Assembly (NCBI RefSeq): GCF_963678975.1
Contig: NC_089281.1
Span: 3,609,449 to 3,673,448 of the forward strand
Direction: 5' to 3'
DNA length: 64,000 nucleotides
DNA from: Dysidea avara
Taxonomy: Eukaryota; Porifera; Demospongiae; Dictyoceratida; Dysideidae
Shown here: in pieces, positions 24,860 to 36,284 of the stretch
How the letters are laid out: the number at the start of each line of letters is the position of its first letter
How positions within the stretch are numbered: the first letter of the stretch is position 1
Notes under the pieces: generated by a model
The model's input: only the letters and a program-made list of their open reading frames with translations
Database searches by the model: none
What the model was told of the DNA's origin: nothing
Made by a program: the position numbers and the translations under genes

Positions 24860-26350
24860 TTAATTTTTAAAATCCTAGTATACAGCTAACAAAAATTCAT
24901 GTATATAGCTAGTGACAGCCATTCAATATCTGAGAGCCCAGTATAATTATAGAAAAAATAGCATGCTTAACTCAAATTTAAATTCAATCTCAGAAAGTGT
25001 AATTTGTAAAAAATTCTACTTTCAAAATGGCATGCACAGCCAGCACAAATAACTCCAGATTTAATCTCAGAAAGCCTGATTTTTAAAAACTTTCTCGTTT
25101 TGCTATAACCATGAAAATTAATATTGAATGTCAGAATTATTTCTTGGAAGACATCCAACCATGAAGATCTTGTGATTCGCTAGTGCTTTGTGGTATCATG
25201 TACAATGATGGTCAATACTGATCATGATCTCACACAAATTGTAAAGATTCAACACTTGATATGTAGTGCATTATTAATAGAATATGTACAGTATACATGA
25301 GGTGCACATGGTTGTCCTAGCATTATGTGATCACTACTACGCTCATGCATCAAGCTCTACCAACCATAGGATCTGGCTTCACCCACTATGATCACAAAAA
25401 TCAACACTCATGACACAGCCGTGTTTGGCAACTATTTCAATGGTTATATAGTTGTGAACTTGGACAACTATATAATAGACTTTCACCTGATCACCCCCCA
25501 AACTCCTGTCTCTTACAGATCATCTGATGCTTCCCCGGAACTGGGCCTTGTAAGTGGCCCTAGGGACTTTTACTTGTCCCCATTATTGTTGTTTCAGTTG
25601 TGTCCAGCACACATGCCTTTTGTGCTGGGGGTGGTAGGCGGGAATAATAAATTTAAATTATAATTGCTTGATGCTTTTGGTCACCTATTATGCTTTAAAG
25701 TATGTTGGCATAATCGGCCGGTGCCTATCGTCCAACAGCTCATAATTATTTTCTATCTTATTCGGCGGGAAACTCTACGAGCAGTTACAAGTACTGGAAG
25801 TGGTCTGAAAGGTAACAGATTGATGCATCTTCAGTGTAAATTTCATATGCGTGCTTGATATCCTTGGAGAGTTATGCTGGCTTGAATTCTTTAAAACCGT
25901 TTATCTCGAAACTTCTAATGTGCGATTTAGCCGATCGTTTTTCCAAAATCCAGTAACATACTTTTCCCTGTTTCCCATCCACCACTCACAGGTTTTTAAG
26001 CCAGAAATATTTTTTTTGTCATTCCACAGATTTACCATAGTTATTTTATCTGGACTTGTGCTGTTAAGGTGGAAAATTGCCAGCAAAAAATTGTAAGTTC
26101 TTATGAATATCATTCCTGTCCCAACAAAGTTCATGACCTGGTGAACCACCATGCCATAGTGAAGCAAATTGACCATGAAAAGAGAACTTATCTAAGTAGA
26201 TAAGAAAGTGATGATAGGTATAATATTATGTATTTGAGAGAGAGAGAGGCTGACCTACAGTATATACCCTCTTGAGACACATTAATCAACAGAAAATAAA
26301 GCCACTGATTTTGTATAGATTGATCACTTATAGTATAGCGACACAATATA
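24860..26350. other. Non-coding, no gene recognised
   Basis: The sequence includes ttcaatctcagaaag repeated at about 24,983 and 25,060, but no exon or element with defined ends was recognised. Confidence 0.35.
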
Positions 26351-27489
26351 GTAGTGCACAAGGGGGGAGGAAGTAGTTGATATGAGGGGAGCTGTGCTGA
26401 CCCAGACTTATGGAAGTGAGGTACTACATTGTCTCTGGTTTGGTAAGGTGAGACCAAAAAAAAAAAGATCACAACCATTTCACAATAGCTGCCCATCTCA
26501 CCAGCTATGCATTTATTGCTGATAAACTACATAAAAATCCTTACATAGCTCGCTACACACTGCTCTAATACTGTGACTGCTTTATTAGAGTGACTGCTCT
26601 ATTAGAGTATCTCGATCCTTATTGCGGTTTTCAGCCCCACTCCAAGAAGGATAATTTCGGCGTGATCAAGACACACGGTAGTGTGTCGTGCGGCCCAAGA
26701 AGCCGGCGCGTAACACCCGTGAGTATATTGACAGGAAGAAAGAAAACGCAATTTTCTCACCTCCGTAGCTCTGTGCTGCCTTGATGAAACAAGACGATTT
26801 TTGCTGTGGACACTCCCTCCACCTTCAGCACTCCACATTCCAAATTTGAGCGAAATCGCTTCAAGCGTTCCCGAGATATGCGACTTCAAAAATTGGCTTG
26901 GTTTCTTCGTTTTTTTTTTCTTCTTATTTTTCTTCCTCTTTTCGCACACTTACAAAAACTGCTATAAAACGCGAACGCCATATCCGATCGCCTTGAACTT
27001 TGGCACACAGAAGGGGGTATAAAGGCGCATCTCTGTACCAAATTTGGATGGAATACGATAAACAGGCAAAGAGTTATGAGCGATTATTCACGAAAAATAA
27101 CACCAATATGTTGTCACGCCTACAGGGTAAACCGCGTATGGGAAGAAGCTGAAAATCAGTGGGTGAATAGGTTAACTATTGAACCTCAAACCTTTTGTGG
27201 TTTGAAAGAAATCGAGCTAAAAACCAGGAAGATACAACGAAAAAACCAACAGTGTGTAACAATTACGCAATCGAGATTAGCTAATAAAAACGACTGCTTG
27301 CCACGCCTACCAGGTAAACCGCTTGGGGTAATACTTTAAAAATCGCTGTACAGATGGAGTTATCATCTTAGAAAGGCTCTTCAATGGTGTAGAAGAATCA
27401 GACTTAAAGCCACGGAGTTATAACACGAAATCCAACTTGGTGTAGCAAGTGCGAGATCGATATACTCTAATAGAGCAGTCATCCTAATA

Positions 27490-29775
27490 GAGCAGTCACC
27501 CGAAGAGAATTCAAGAGATCAGCTAGAAACAAGTCACCCTGTAGAGAGATCAGCCACAAACAATTCACCCTGTAGAGAGATCAGAAGAAGTTACCTTGTA
27601 GGGAATTCATGCAACTATAGAAAGAGATAATTCAGCTAGAAGAAATCACCTTGTAGAATTCAGCTACAAAGAAACCACAATGTAGAGAGTTCAGCTATAA
27701 ACAAATCACCCTGTAGAGAGATCAGATAGAAGAAGTTAACTTGTAGAGAGTTCAGCTACAAAGAAACCATCATTTAGAGAGTTCAGCTGCAAACAAATTA
27801 CCTGTAGAGAGTTCAGCTACAAAGAAATCTCCCTGTAGAGAGATCAGCTAGGAGAAGTTTCCTTGTAGAGAGTTCAGTTACAAAGAAACCACCATGTAGA
27901 GAAATAGTTTACAAACTAGTGACCCTGTAGAGACATCAGCTAGAAGAAGTTACCTTGTAAAGAGTTCAGCTACAAAGAAACCATTCTGTAAAGAGCTCAG
28001 CTGCAAAAAAATCACCTGTACAGAATTCCACTACAAACAAGTCACCCTATATAAAGATCAGCTAGAAGAAGTTACCTCGAAGAGAGTTCAGTTACAAAGA
28101 AACCACCATGTAGAGAAATAGTTTACAAACTAGTGACCCTGTAGAGACATCAGCTAGAAGAAGTTACCTTGTAAAGAGTTCAGCTACAAAGAAACCATTC
28201 TGTAAAGAGCTCAGCTGCAAACAAATCACCTGTACAGAATTCAGCTACAAACAAATCACCCTGTAGAGAGATCAGCTAGAAGAAGTTACCTTGTTGGTAG
28301 TTCAGCTACAAACAAATCACCCTATAGAGAGATCAGCTAGAAGAAGTTACCTTGTAGAAAGTTCAGCTACAAAGAAACCATCATGTGGAGAGTTCAGCTG
28401 CAAACAAATCACCTGTAGAGAATTCAGCTACAAACAAATCTCCATGTAGAGAGATCAGCTAGGAGAAGTTTCCCTGTAGAGAGTTCAGTTACAAAGAAAC
28501 CACCATGTAGAGAATTTGTTTACAAACTAGTGACCCTGTAGAGACATCAGCTAGAAGAAGTTACCTCGTAGAGTATTCAGTTACAAAGAAACCACCATGT
28601 AGAGAATTCGTTTACAAACTAGTGACCCTGTAGAGACATCAGCTAGAAGAACTTACCTTGTAAAGAGTTCAGCTACATAGAAACCATTGTGTAAAGAGCT
28701 CAGCTGCAAACAAATCACCTGTACAGAATTCAGCTACAAACTAGTGACCTTGTGGAGACATCAGCTAGAAGAAACTACCTTGTAGAGAGCTCAGCTACAA
28801 AGAAACCATTCTGTAAAGAGCTCAGCTGCAAACAAATCACCTGTACAGAAACTGAATTCAGCTACAAACAAATCACCCTGTAGAAAGATCAGCTAGAAGA
28901 AGTCACCTTGTAGAGAGTTCAGCTACAATGAAACCACCATGTAGGGAGTTCAGCTAGAAGAAGTTACCTTGTAGAGAGTTCAGCTACAAAGAAACCATCA
29001 TGAAGAGAGTTCAGCTGCAAACAAATCTCCCTGTAGAGAGTTCAGTTAGAAGAAGTTACCTTGTAGAGAGTTCAGCTACAAAGAAACCATCATGTGGAGA
29101 GTTCAGCTGCAAACAAATCACCTGTAGACAGTTCAGCTACTAAGAAACCACCATGTAGGGAGTTCAGCTAGAAGAAGTTACCTTGTAGAGAGTTCAGCTA
29201 CAAAGAAACCATTCTGTAAAGAGCTCAGCTGCAAACAAATCACCTGTATAGAATTCAGCTACAAACAAATCACCCTGTAGAGAGATCAGCTAGAAGAAAT
29301 TACCTTGTAGAGAGTTCAGCTACAGTTAAAAGAAACCACCATGTAAAGAGTTCAGCTGCAAAGAAATCACCCTTTAGAAAATTCTGCCACAAACAAATTG
29401 CCCTGTAGAAAGATCAGTTAGAAGAAGTTATCTTGTAGAGAGTTCAGCTACAAAGAAACCACCATGTAGAGAGTTCAGCTAGAAGAAATTACCTTGTAGA
29501 GAGTTCAGCTACAAAGAAACCATCATCTAGATAGTTCAGCTGCAAACAAATCACCTGTAGAGAGTTCAGCTACAAACAAATCTCGCTGTAAAGAGATCAA
29601 TTAGAAGAAGTTACCTTGTAGAGAGTTCAGCTACAAAGAAACCATTCTGTAAAGAGCTCAGCAGCAAAAAAATCACCTGTACAGAATCCAGCTACAAATA
29701 AATCACCCTGTAGAGAGAACAGCTAGAAGAAGTTACCTTGAAGAGTGTTCAGTTACAAAGAAACCACCATGGACA
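27490..29775 (-). repeat. 31-bp minisatellite array (copy B) with three-unit higher-order pattern
   Basis: The reverse complement of the copy A array. Units recur in sets of about three: tacaaacaaatcaccctg, tagaagaagttaccttg and tacaaagaaaccatcatg, each followed by tagagag(a/t)tcagc. Longer identical blocks recur (for example around 27,880-28,020 and 28,085-28,215), so segments larger than one unit were duplicated. Confidence 0.9.
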
Positions 29776-29948
29776 GTTCTGTAATAAATATATGTATTAT
29801 ATATATAATTTGTACATTTACTGATAAAATATTTAAAGTACATCTACTTCACCTTTTCTTCTTCCTGTAGTAAAGAAAAAATAGGTTAAAAAAGTCCCAA
29901 AGCTGGCCATAGGCCGGCTTTGGGGTATACAAATACAAAAAGAAATGA

Positions 29949-30269
29949 AATCTAATCCAAAACAGCCAAGCTGTAAAAAAAGTGTGCGGCCCTCAGAAAG
30001 GCTATGGTGAAAAAAGATGTGAAATCCAAGGTGGCGGCCAAGAAATGGCTGTGATGGTAGGTTAATGGTAAAAATTTTAATAATGACAATTTAGGTAAAT
30101 TTTGTGAAGCGGCACAAAAATTCACCTGAATTGTCGTTATTAAAATTTTTACCATTAACCTACCATCACAGCCATTTCTTGGCCGCCACCTTGGATTTCA
30201 CATCTTTTTTCACCATAGCCTTTCTGAGGGCCGCACACTTTTTTTACAGCTTGGCTGTTTTGGATTAGA
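29949..30269. repeat. 5' palindromic module of Helitron-like copy B
   Basis: A near-perfect ~320-bp palindrome sharing ggatttcacatctttttt and taccattaacctaccatc with the module of copy A. Confidence 0.8.
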
Positions 30270-30338
30270 TATCATTATGAGGGGGATAATCCCCCCTCAG
30301 CAGACCGAGGGGGGGCTTCAGCCGCCTATGGTAGTGCA

Positions 30339-31096
30339 CTATTTCATAAAACCATGCTATTATGCTCATAAAGTTGAGCATTATGCTTTTGAGCAGTGCT
30401 CAAAACTCACCTACTGGTATTATATATATGCTTTTGAGAATGCTCATTGTTCTCAAAATTATGCCACCACTTTTAGGTAATAATATCACCTTATTGCTGT
30501 AGCTATCAGAACATTTAAATTGATGCTTCAGCTTTATCTTCTTGTTATTTGGTTCATTGTGACTTTTCATTCTATTTGACTGCAGTTATTATATTTGTGT
30601 ATGGCTGCAATAGGATTTGTTGGAACAAGAGATGAATCACTACTGACTGAAACATTTTACTTTCTTCATTTTTTTCTCTTTTTATTTATTTATTTAAACT
30701 TTATAGTAGAGAACCACTAAGGATCTGCTGTTAACTTGTACCAGCAGCCTAACAATACTTACATACATACATACACTCTTCTTAACTAGATAATCCATGG
30801 AGGGTATACGTATAGTCGGAGCTTTGATTTATTTTCGCAAAATTGATATAAGACGTGTACATGTACCTTGATCACCTTGATTTTTGGGATAAATGAAGAG
30901 TGTATAAAGGTGAATAATGATATGAAATGGTAAAAAAGTTATGAAGCTTCAAAGTTCAAACAATGGGTCAAATTTTGTGCCTGAAAAAGCTGAGGGGTAT
31001 CTTTTGCAAATCTGGTCACTGTAGTTGTTGCAAGCTCTGTATGTGCATGCATGTAGTTATGGCTGACTTTGGGGCCTTGCAAAGTACAAAAAGAAG
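30339..31096. other. Non-coding with element fragments
   Basis: Scattered gagcagtgctcaaaa / gagaatgctcattg motifs (about 30,385-30,460) resemble cctattatgctcaaaa near 22,530-22,600. The end of a TGTGACTGG-type MITE (cttttgcaaatctggtcac) lies at about 31,000-31,017. A (cata)n run lies at about 30,757-30,775. Confidence 0.4.
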
Positions 31097-31343
31097 TGAA
31101 ATCCACACAAAAATAGCCAAGCTGTGAAAAATGGTGCGGCCTTAAAAGCCTGGGTGAAAAAAATTGTGAAATTAAAGGTGGTGGCCAAGCAATGGATATT
31201 AATGCTTAATAATGGCATCGCATCGTTAAACTTTATTCATTACAGCCATTTCTTGGCCACCACCTTTGATTTCACAGCTTTTTTCACACAGGCTTTTAAA
31301 AGCCACACCATCTTTAAGCTTGACTGTTTTTGTGTGGTCTATA
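31097..31343. repeat. Solo copy of the Helitron palindromic module
   Basis: agccaagctgtgaaaaatgg at the left and cagccatttcttggccacca, tttcacagctttttt and gcttgactgttttt at the right form the same palindrome as at 14,770 and 29,949. It is preceded by ctttggggc and acaaaaagaagtgaaatc, as in copy A. No minisatellite is attached. Confidence 0.7.
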
Positions 31344-31965
31344 TGTGACTGGATTTGCAAAAAGTTACCTTTCCACACATTTTACATGCCAGTATGTATG
31401 TGACACATGACACCTTACACTGATTAACTTGCTTTTAAATGGACCTTATCCACAATGACGTCACGAGCAACAAGATGGCCGCGTTATTTGGGGTACTAAT
31501 GTACAGGCGCCTATGGAGAAATTGTTTTGATCCATCATATTTCACTCGTGAAGCAAGATACCGAGGAGTAACCAACAGGTATGGATATAAAGTAACAAAA
31601 ACTTGCAAACAAGCGTTATCTCGAAAATTTTCCGGCATGCGATACAAATCATTTGTTGTCCTGTCTTGTAACCGTACCTGTTGCTTAGAGCTCGATATCT
31701 TCTTCCCTGGCTGAAATATGATCGATCAAAAGAATTTCTCCATAGGCGCCTGTACATTAGTACCCCAAATAACGCGGCCATCTTGTACTCGTGACGTCAT
31801 TGTGGATAAAGCCCATTCAAAATGCAGCCAGATATTATCGTGGAAAATTTCAGGTAATTATATTGCAATGGTTAAAAAAGTTGTAAAGCTTTAAATTTCA
31901 AACAATGGATCAAATTTGTGTGTGAAAAACTGAGGGGTACCTTTTGCAAATTAAATCTGGTCACA
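31344..31965. mobile_element. TGTGACTGG-end MITE containing a second element
   Basis: The ends TGTGACTGGATTTGCAAAA and its inverse (ttttgcaaattaaatctgg, tcaca) are flanked by TA on both sides. It is interrupted by the inverted-ORF element 31,433-31,822. Confidence 0.6.
31433..31822. mobile_element. Foldback element with two convergent related open frames and CRE sites
   Basis: The arms read inward ttatccacaatgacgtcac, a short spacer, then aagATGGCCGCG. The plus frame starts at 31,475 and the minus frame at 31,781, both MAALFGVLMYRRLWRN, then FD and SYF, and later RYR and NRYGYK. In NRYGYK the two arms differ in four codons only at third positions (TAT/TAC, GGA/GGT, TAT/TAC, AAA/AAG). The frames converge and end in the centre of the element. 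The protein is not recognised; a basic N-terminus such as YRRLWRN would suit a mitochondrial or nuclear protein. CRE octamers lie at 31,456-31,463 and 31,792-31,799. Confidence 0.6.
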
Positions 31966-32411
31966 TAATTATATAGTTGTTGCAAGCCCTGTGTGTGCAT
32001 ACATGTGCTGTGTAGTGCGCACATTTGTGCGTGTAGCATTAAATTATAACAAGAAAAATTCTTACAACTGAGTATTGTCAATCCGCGTACAGAGTGCTGT
32101 TCACAGAGTGTAGAGGTACGTTGTTACACATTGAATTTGGCTATTATAAGCTTTCATGCACATAATACATTAACTTAATCCAACAACTGAATGTGTTACT
32201 GTATAATACTCTCAATAGCAGCTTGACGTATTATATTGATATGCGTCAAGCGATTAGCCAATAGAATTAGTATTACACTTGTTTGTCAAGGTCCCTTGAC
32301 AAAAATCTATTGATTGGCTAGAATAGTGTGGTGTTTCTATTAGAAGTAAATGTCCGACTTAACAACTATTGTTACCATAGTGATAGATGCCCCAAAGTAT
32401 AACACAATATG

Positions 32412-32547
32412 GTTGCTTAGCAACGGTTGCTATGTAACCGTTGCTAAGGCAAACTCCTTCGAGACCATAGCAACAGTTGCTAAGTGGGATTGGTCTTTTG
32501 CAGTAGTTATTTTTTGAATTTCTGTTGCTTAGTAACAGTTGCTATGG
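32412..32547. promoter_or_regulatory. Cluster of RFX X-box-like half-sites
   Basis: GTTGCTTAGCAAC (32,412), GTTGCTATGTAACC (32,426), ccatagcaacag (32,465), GTTGCTTAGTAAC (32,524) and GTTGCTATGG (32,538) fit the imperfect inverted repeat bound by RFX proteins. It lies about 700 bp beyond the 3' end of gene C and beside a foldback element. It could equally be the decayed core of another palindromic transposon. Confidence 0.4.
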
Positions 32548-32564
32548 TTGTCGGATTAATTTGC

Positions 32565-32718
32565 AATAGGACGGATGGCTGTGCTATTCGGGATTAATAG
32601 TTCTCGCATTGTAAACAGGAAGGAAATAGTGCTTGGCTTCGCCTCGCACTATTTTACTCCTTCCTGTTTACAATGCTCACACTATTAATCCTGAATACCA
32701 CAGCCATCCATCCTATTA
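32565..32718. mobile_element. Foldback MITE with GC-rich loop
   Basis: The left arm aataggacggatggctgtg, then attgtaaacaggaaggaaat, pairs with its inverse on the right across a tight loop around gcttggcttcgcctcg. The arms are about 70 bp with few mismatches. The same design, with a cgcttcgctcg loop, is at 55,227-55,363. Confidence 0.8.
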
Positions 32719-33173
32719 CATATACTAATAAGCTGCAGCATGCATGTGTTTGCATACTGCGCATTGAGAACTCAACAGGGTGAAGACTTTATTTAGGAAT
32801 GTTTATAGATGTCTGCTGAGGTTTCCTAACTGAATGCGAACTCAATAAATTCTCGATCAATTGTAAAATGTTTCCTCCTATCCAGAAAACAATGGCATGC
32901 CGATAGCTACCAGCTGCCTGCATGCAGTGGTGTAGAAGAATTTTCCAGCAAATGATAGCTGTCACTGTCAAGATGTCAGCGTGCACTTTCCAATAGTTAA
33001 CGTTCTCAGAATAACAGACATGATATGATTATGCAGCTGAATATTCATACAACAATGAATATACAAAGTAGAAGTTCAGTTCATTATATTTAGGAGATCA
33101 GAAACCAGAGAAGAGTTTTTTTATTATTCTTTTTATTCAGTTTTAAAATTTTTTTTTTGTTGCTATATAAGCA

Positions 33174-33179
33174 TTTATT
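33174..33179 (-). terminator. AATAAA polyadenylation signal of gene C
   Basis: Reading the minus strand, AATAAA occurs about 57 nt after the TAA stop of gene C, in AT-rich sequence. Position and spacing are typical for an animal 3' end. Confidence 0.55.
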
Positions 33180-33235
33180 ATTTTTAAATTTTTTTGGGGC
33201 TTACACTCAAGCCTAATGTTTTATATTACAAAATA

Positions 33236-36200
33236 TTAAGGAAAAGAGAAAAATGAAAACTGCTGCTGCTGCATAATGGATGGTTCTTTTCTTCCTGGAA
33301 ACCAATTGAGTTTATTCAACTCTGCCCAAGAAGCATCACAATAGTTAAACATTCTCTTTGCTCCAGTAATGGAGTCCAGAAGCATATCTTGTGCTTTGCT
33401 GTACTTCTTTTCACCCAACAATTGATATGATCTCAGCATCATATATCTTGGACCAAATACTCGACATGTCTTTATCTTCTTCTTCAACTTTTTCATTGTC
33501 TAGTGACACAACAAAATCAACTATACTACACAAATCTCGTCACAAATGTTTGAGTACCTTAGAGGCTAGTTTGCTGATAGTTTTATCATCAAGTGAGTTG
33601 TCAAGGAGTAATAAGCACTCAGCTTGTCGACACAATGCCTTGGTCATCGCAAAATTATATGAGGTAGGTGTTTTACCTAATGTGGTAAATATAATCAAAC
33701 AGTGGCATATTTCTTTTTAAGTCAAATAAACTAGGAATTTAGCGTCGCCTCTCAGATTTGATGAAGCTTGGTGTGCATGTTTGTAGTACCTGTGGTGCTC
33801 ATCGCTCATACAAATTTTTATCTCCATAACCTCATAGTTTCTGACACAAATATTTTGAATTGTTCATGAAAAATTGGTCTGTCGTAAGTTACAAATTGAC
33901 TATAACTTTCTACATTGTTATATTATATTTTAAAACAAATTTTTCACTGACTGAACACTGTTACAGGGAATTAACACTTCTTGCAATTTTGTACGGAATG
34001 CATTACGCGTAGTGTGAATGTACACACATGCATGTTTTATAAGCAATTTATCTGGTAACACGATGGTAGTGGCTACCCATATCATGCCTTAGACCACTGT
34101 AAACATGACAAATTTCTGAATAGGGTTGCAGCATAGCTTCAAGAATAGCAACTTCAATTAATGTGATATTCCATAATTTATGGATCACTTGAAAGGTCAA
34201 TCAACAATAATTCTTCAATCAGTGAAAATATTGTTTTAAAATATTAATGCAGTATAACTAAGACAGAGCAACTTTTCATGAAAATTAATATTAAAAATAA
34301 CGTGGTGATAAATCAGAAACTATGTGGGTTATGGGAATAAAAATTTGTATGAGTTATGAGCACCATATATAGCTAGGTACTACAAATACACCAAACTTCA
34401 TCAAAATCTGAGAGGTGGCCTACATTCTGTTGACATGAAATGACCCAATATACAACAGCATGTCAAACATTATATTCCACCACAACCATACTGCGGTTTA
34501 CACACTACACTTACTATTGGCTATAGTAATGTATTTCATTGCCAGTCGCCACTGCCTTATTCTTGCATACCTACAATGATCACATATTACTAGCAACATA
34601 CACTGACTGAGTTACTACTGCTCACCATGTTGCCAAACAAGTGGCCAGGTAGAAGTCCTCACCAGTTGGGAACTTTTGAATACTGTACCGCTTGGCTGCT
34701 TCTATCATGCCTTCAAAATCATCTGGCTTCATACCTGCATGTATATATATAATAGTAATAAAGTCTCAAAACCTCACACAACAAAACCCCCAATGATTGT
34801 ACATCATGCATAAAGCAGATAACCATTAAATACTCAAGGGTACAATCAGATACAAATGAAACACATCAATGTGTTGAATATGATTGTGATCTCAATTATA
34901 CGTACGTTAAACAGCATTACATATATATTGTGCTGATCATAACATACCAATTTCCAAGAAGACATCAAAATTGCCACAAGTGATGAGTGCTGTAATTCTG
35001 TCATGATCTTCAAGATCTTTCGGAATGTCACACATTTGATCAAGACATTCCTTGATAGCTGGAGTACTAAAAAGAGTGAAAACCATTTGACATTTTTTGC
35101 ACACAAAAACCCTTTTAAAAAATTTACCACATAAATAATTATAACATGCACCTGTACAAGCATTGACATGTATTAACTCACTTCAACATTAACAGCTCTG
35201 TGGAAAGATACTCTATTGAGGTAGTCAATAGTAGAGAAGCATTGTGTTTTCCAGCAATAGACTTGGCAGTTTTTCCTGTATATAAACAAGCAATGATTGA
35301 CTTGGTTCATCCAATATATGTATTACCCTTCTGGCCTGCCACCACAATTTCACCATGGCACAATTCAAACATCATGGTTGATCTAAGCAAGTGTAGAGTG
35401 GCAGTACTGTCATCCAAGTTTATCTCTGATGACCTATGACCATATATCAATCATTATACAACATCTTATGGTTAACTATTACACTTACTTCTTGTTGGCT
35501 TTCTTCACATAATGTTCACTCAAATTGTCAAGACTGTACGATTGGCAGCAGTCAATTACAGAAGCATATGCCTCCATCAGCTGTAATACGTTCTCATCAT
35601 AATACATTCACACCTACAATATGGCTACCTCATAAAGGTCTCCACACTTCTCAGCAGCATTGAGCTGCTGATATGAAGACATCAATGCTAGCAAGTTTTG
35701 TTGTTGATGGTGATAGACTTTGGTCAGTTGACCCATACAGTGAGCTCTTTCACACTGAACTCCATCAAGATGTTGATATTGTTTCCTATAGAAATAATGA
35801 TGGTGAACACAGAACAACAACACATTACATATGTCCTCTCAAACACATCTCTAGCACTCACTTCTTCTGGAATAATTTTGATGTTTTCGCATGCAAAAAA
35901 TGTTTGACAGCTTGGTAGGCTAAGTTAAAAGCTGATCCAACTTTGGTTGATGGTATGTTAATGCCAAGATAACCAACTCCCTTTTTAAAGTGGATTATAC
36001 TTTCTTCTGCCTTGCCAGCTTTAAACAATGCCTAAACAATGAAAATGGTTACATGAATGTAACTGATATCACGTAACCATACAATATTGATTAACTCACT
36101 TGGCCATAGAAGGTCTCAAACTCAGCCATACTCTCATATTGTGTGATGTTCTCATCAAACCCATTACCATTGAATTGATTGCAGTATCCTATCAAGTCAG

Positions 36201-36284
36201 TGTCGTCTCCATTAGCTTCCACATCAAATGTCGCATTCATTCCATAGTCAACCAAACTAGCCATTGCCACTTTAGGTACATCCC
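33236..36284 (-). other. Gene C C-terminal helical solenoid (exons 9-19)
   Basis: After the last partial repeat the protein changes to amphipathic helices: YGQALFKAGKAEESIIHFKK, then SAFNLAYQAVKHFLH, YARIRQWRLAMKYITIANS, ALCRQAECLLLLDNSLDD, and in the last exon LRSYQLLGEKKYSKAQDMLL with a DASWAEL motif. The spacing of A/G/L and Y/W positions fits TPR-type helical pairs, and the overall pattern recalls the long C-terminal region of metazoan ADCY10-like proteins. That comparison is from memory and no cyclase catalytic domain or ATPase motif is present in this gene, so the enzyme activity itself should not be assumed. The intron between 33,677 and 34,514 holds a MITE. Confidence 0.5.

Larger units (their letters stand above)
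26666..30269 (-). mobile_element. Helitron-like non-autonomous element, copy B
   Basis: A 3.6-kb inverted relative of copy A. From its 3' end it contains the terminal hairpin (GACACAC-TACC-GTGTGTC on the minus strand), the ~770-bp conserved module (26,690-27,453), the 27-bp motif (27,454-27,480), a minisatellite (27,490-29,775) and the palindromic module (29,949-30,269) starting TCTAATCCAAAACAGCC. The junctions ...cggcgtga / tatcattatgag reconstitute the uninterrupted site cggtgtgatatcattctgag found at 47,598-47,620. This means insertion between A and T with no base gained or lost. Confidence 0.85.
26359..30330 (-). mobile_element. hAT MITE, copy split by Helitron-like copy B
   Basis: GTAGTGCA, an 8-bp duplication, lies at 26,351-26,358 and 30,331-30,338. 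The outer parts (26,359-26,665 and 30,270-30,330) together match the intact MITE at 47,516-47,901 in inverted orientation: gaggaagtagttgatatgag, an A-run next to gatcacaac, taaaaatccttacatagc, the dispersed 27-bp motif, then cctcagcagaccgag and gccgcctatg. It provides an exact boundary for the inserted Helitron-like element. Confidence 0.85.
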
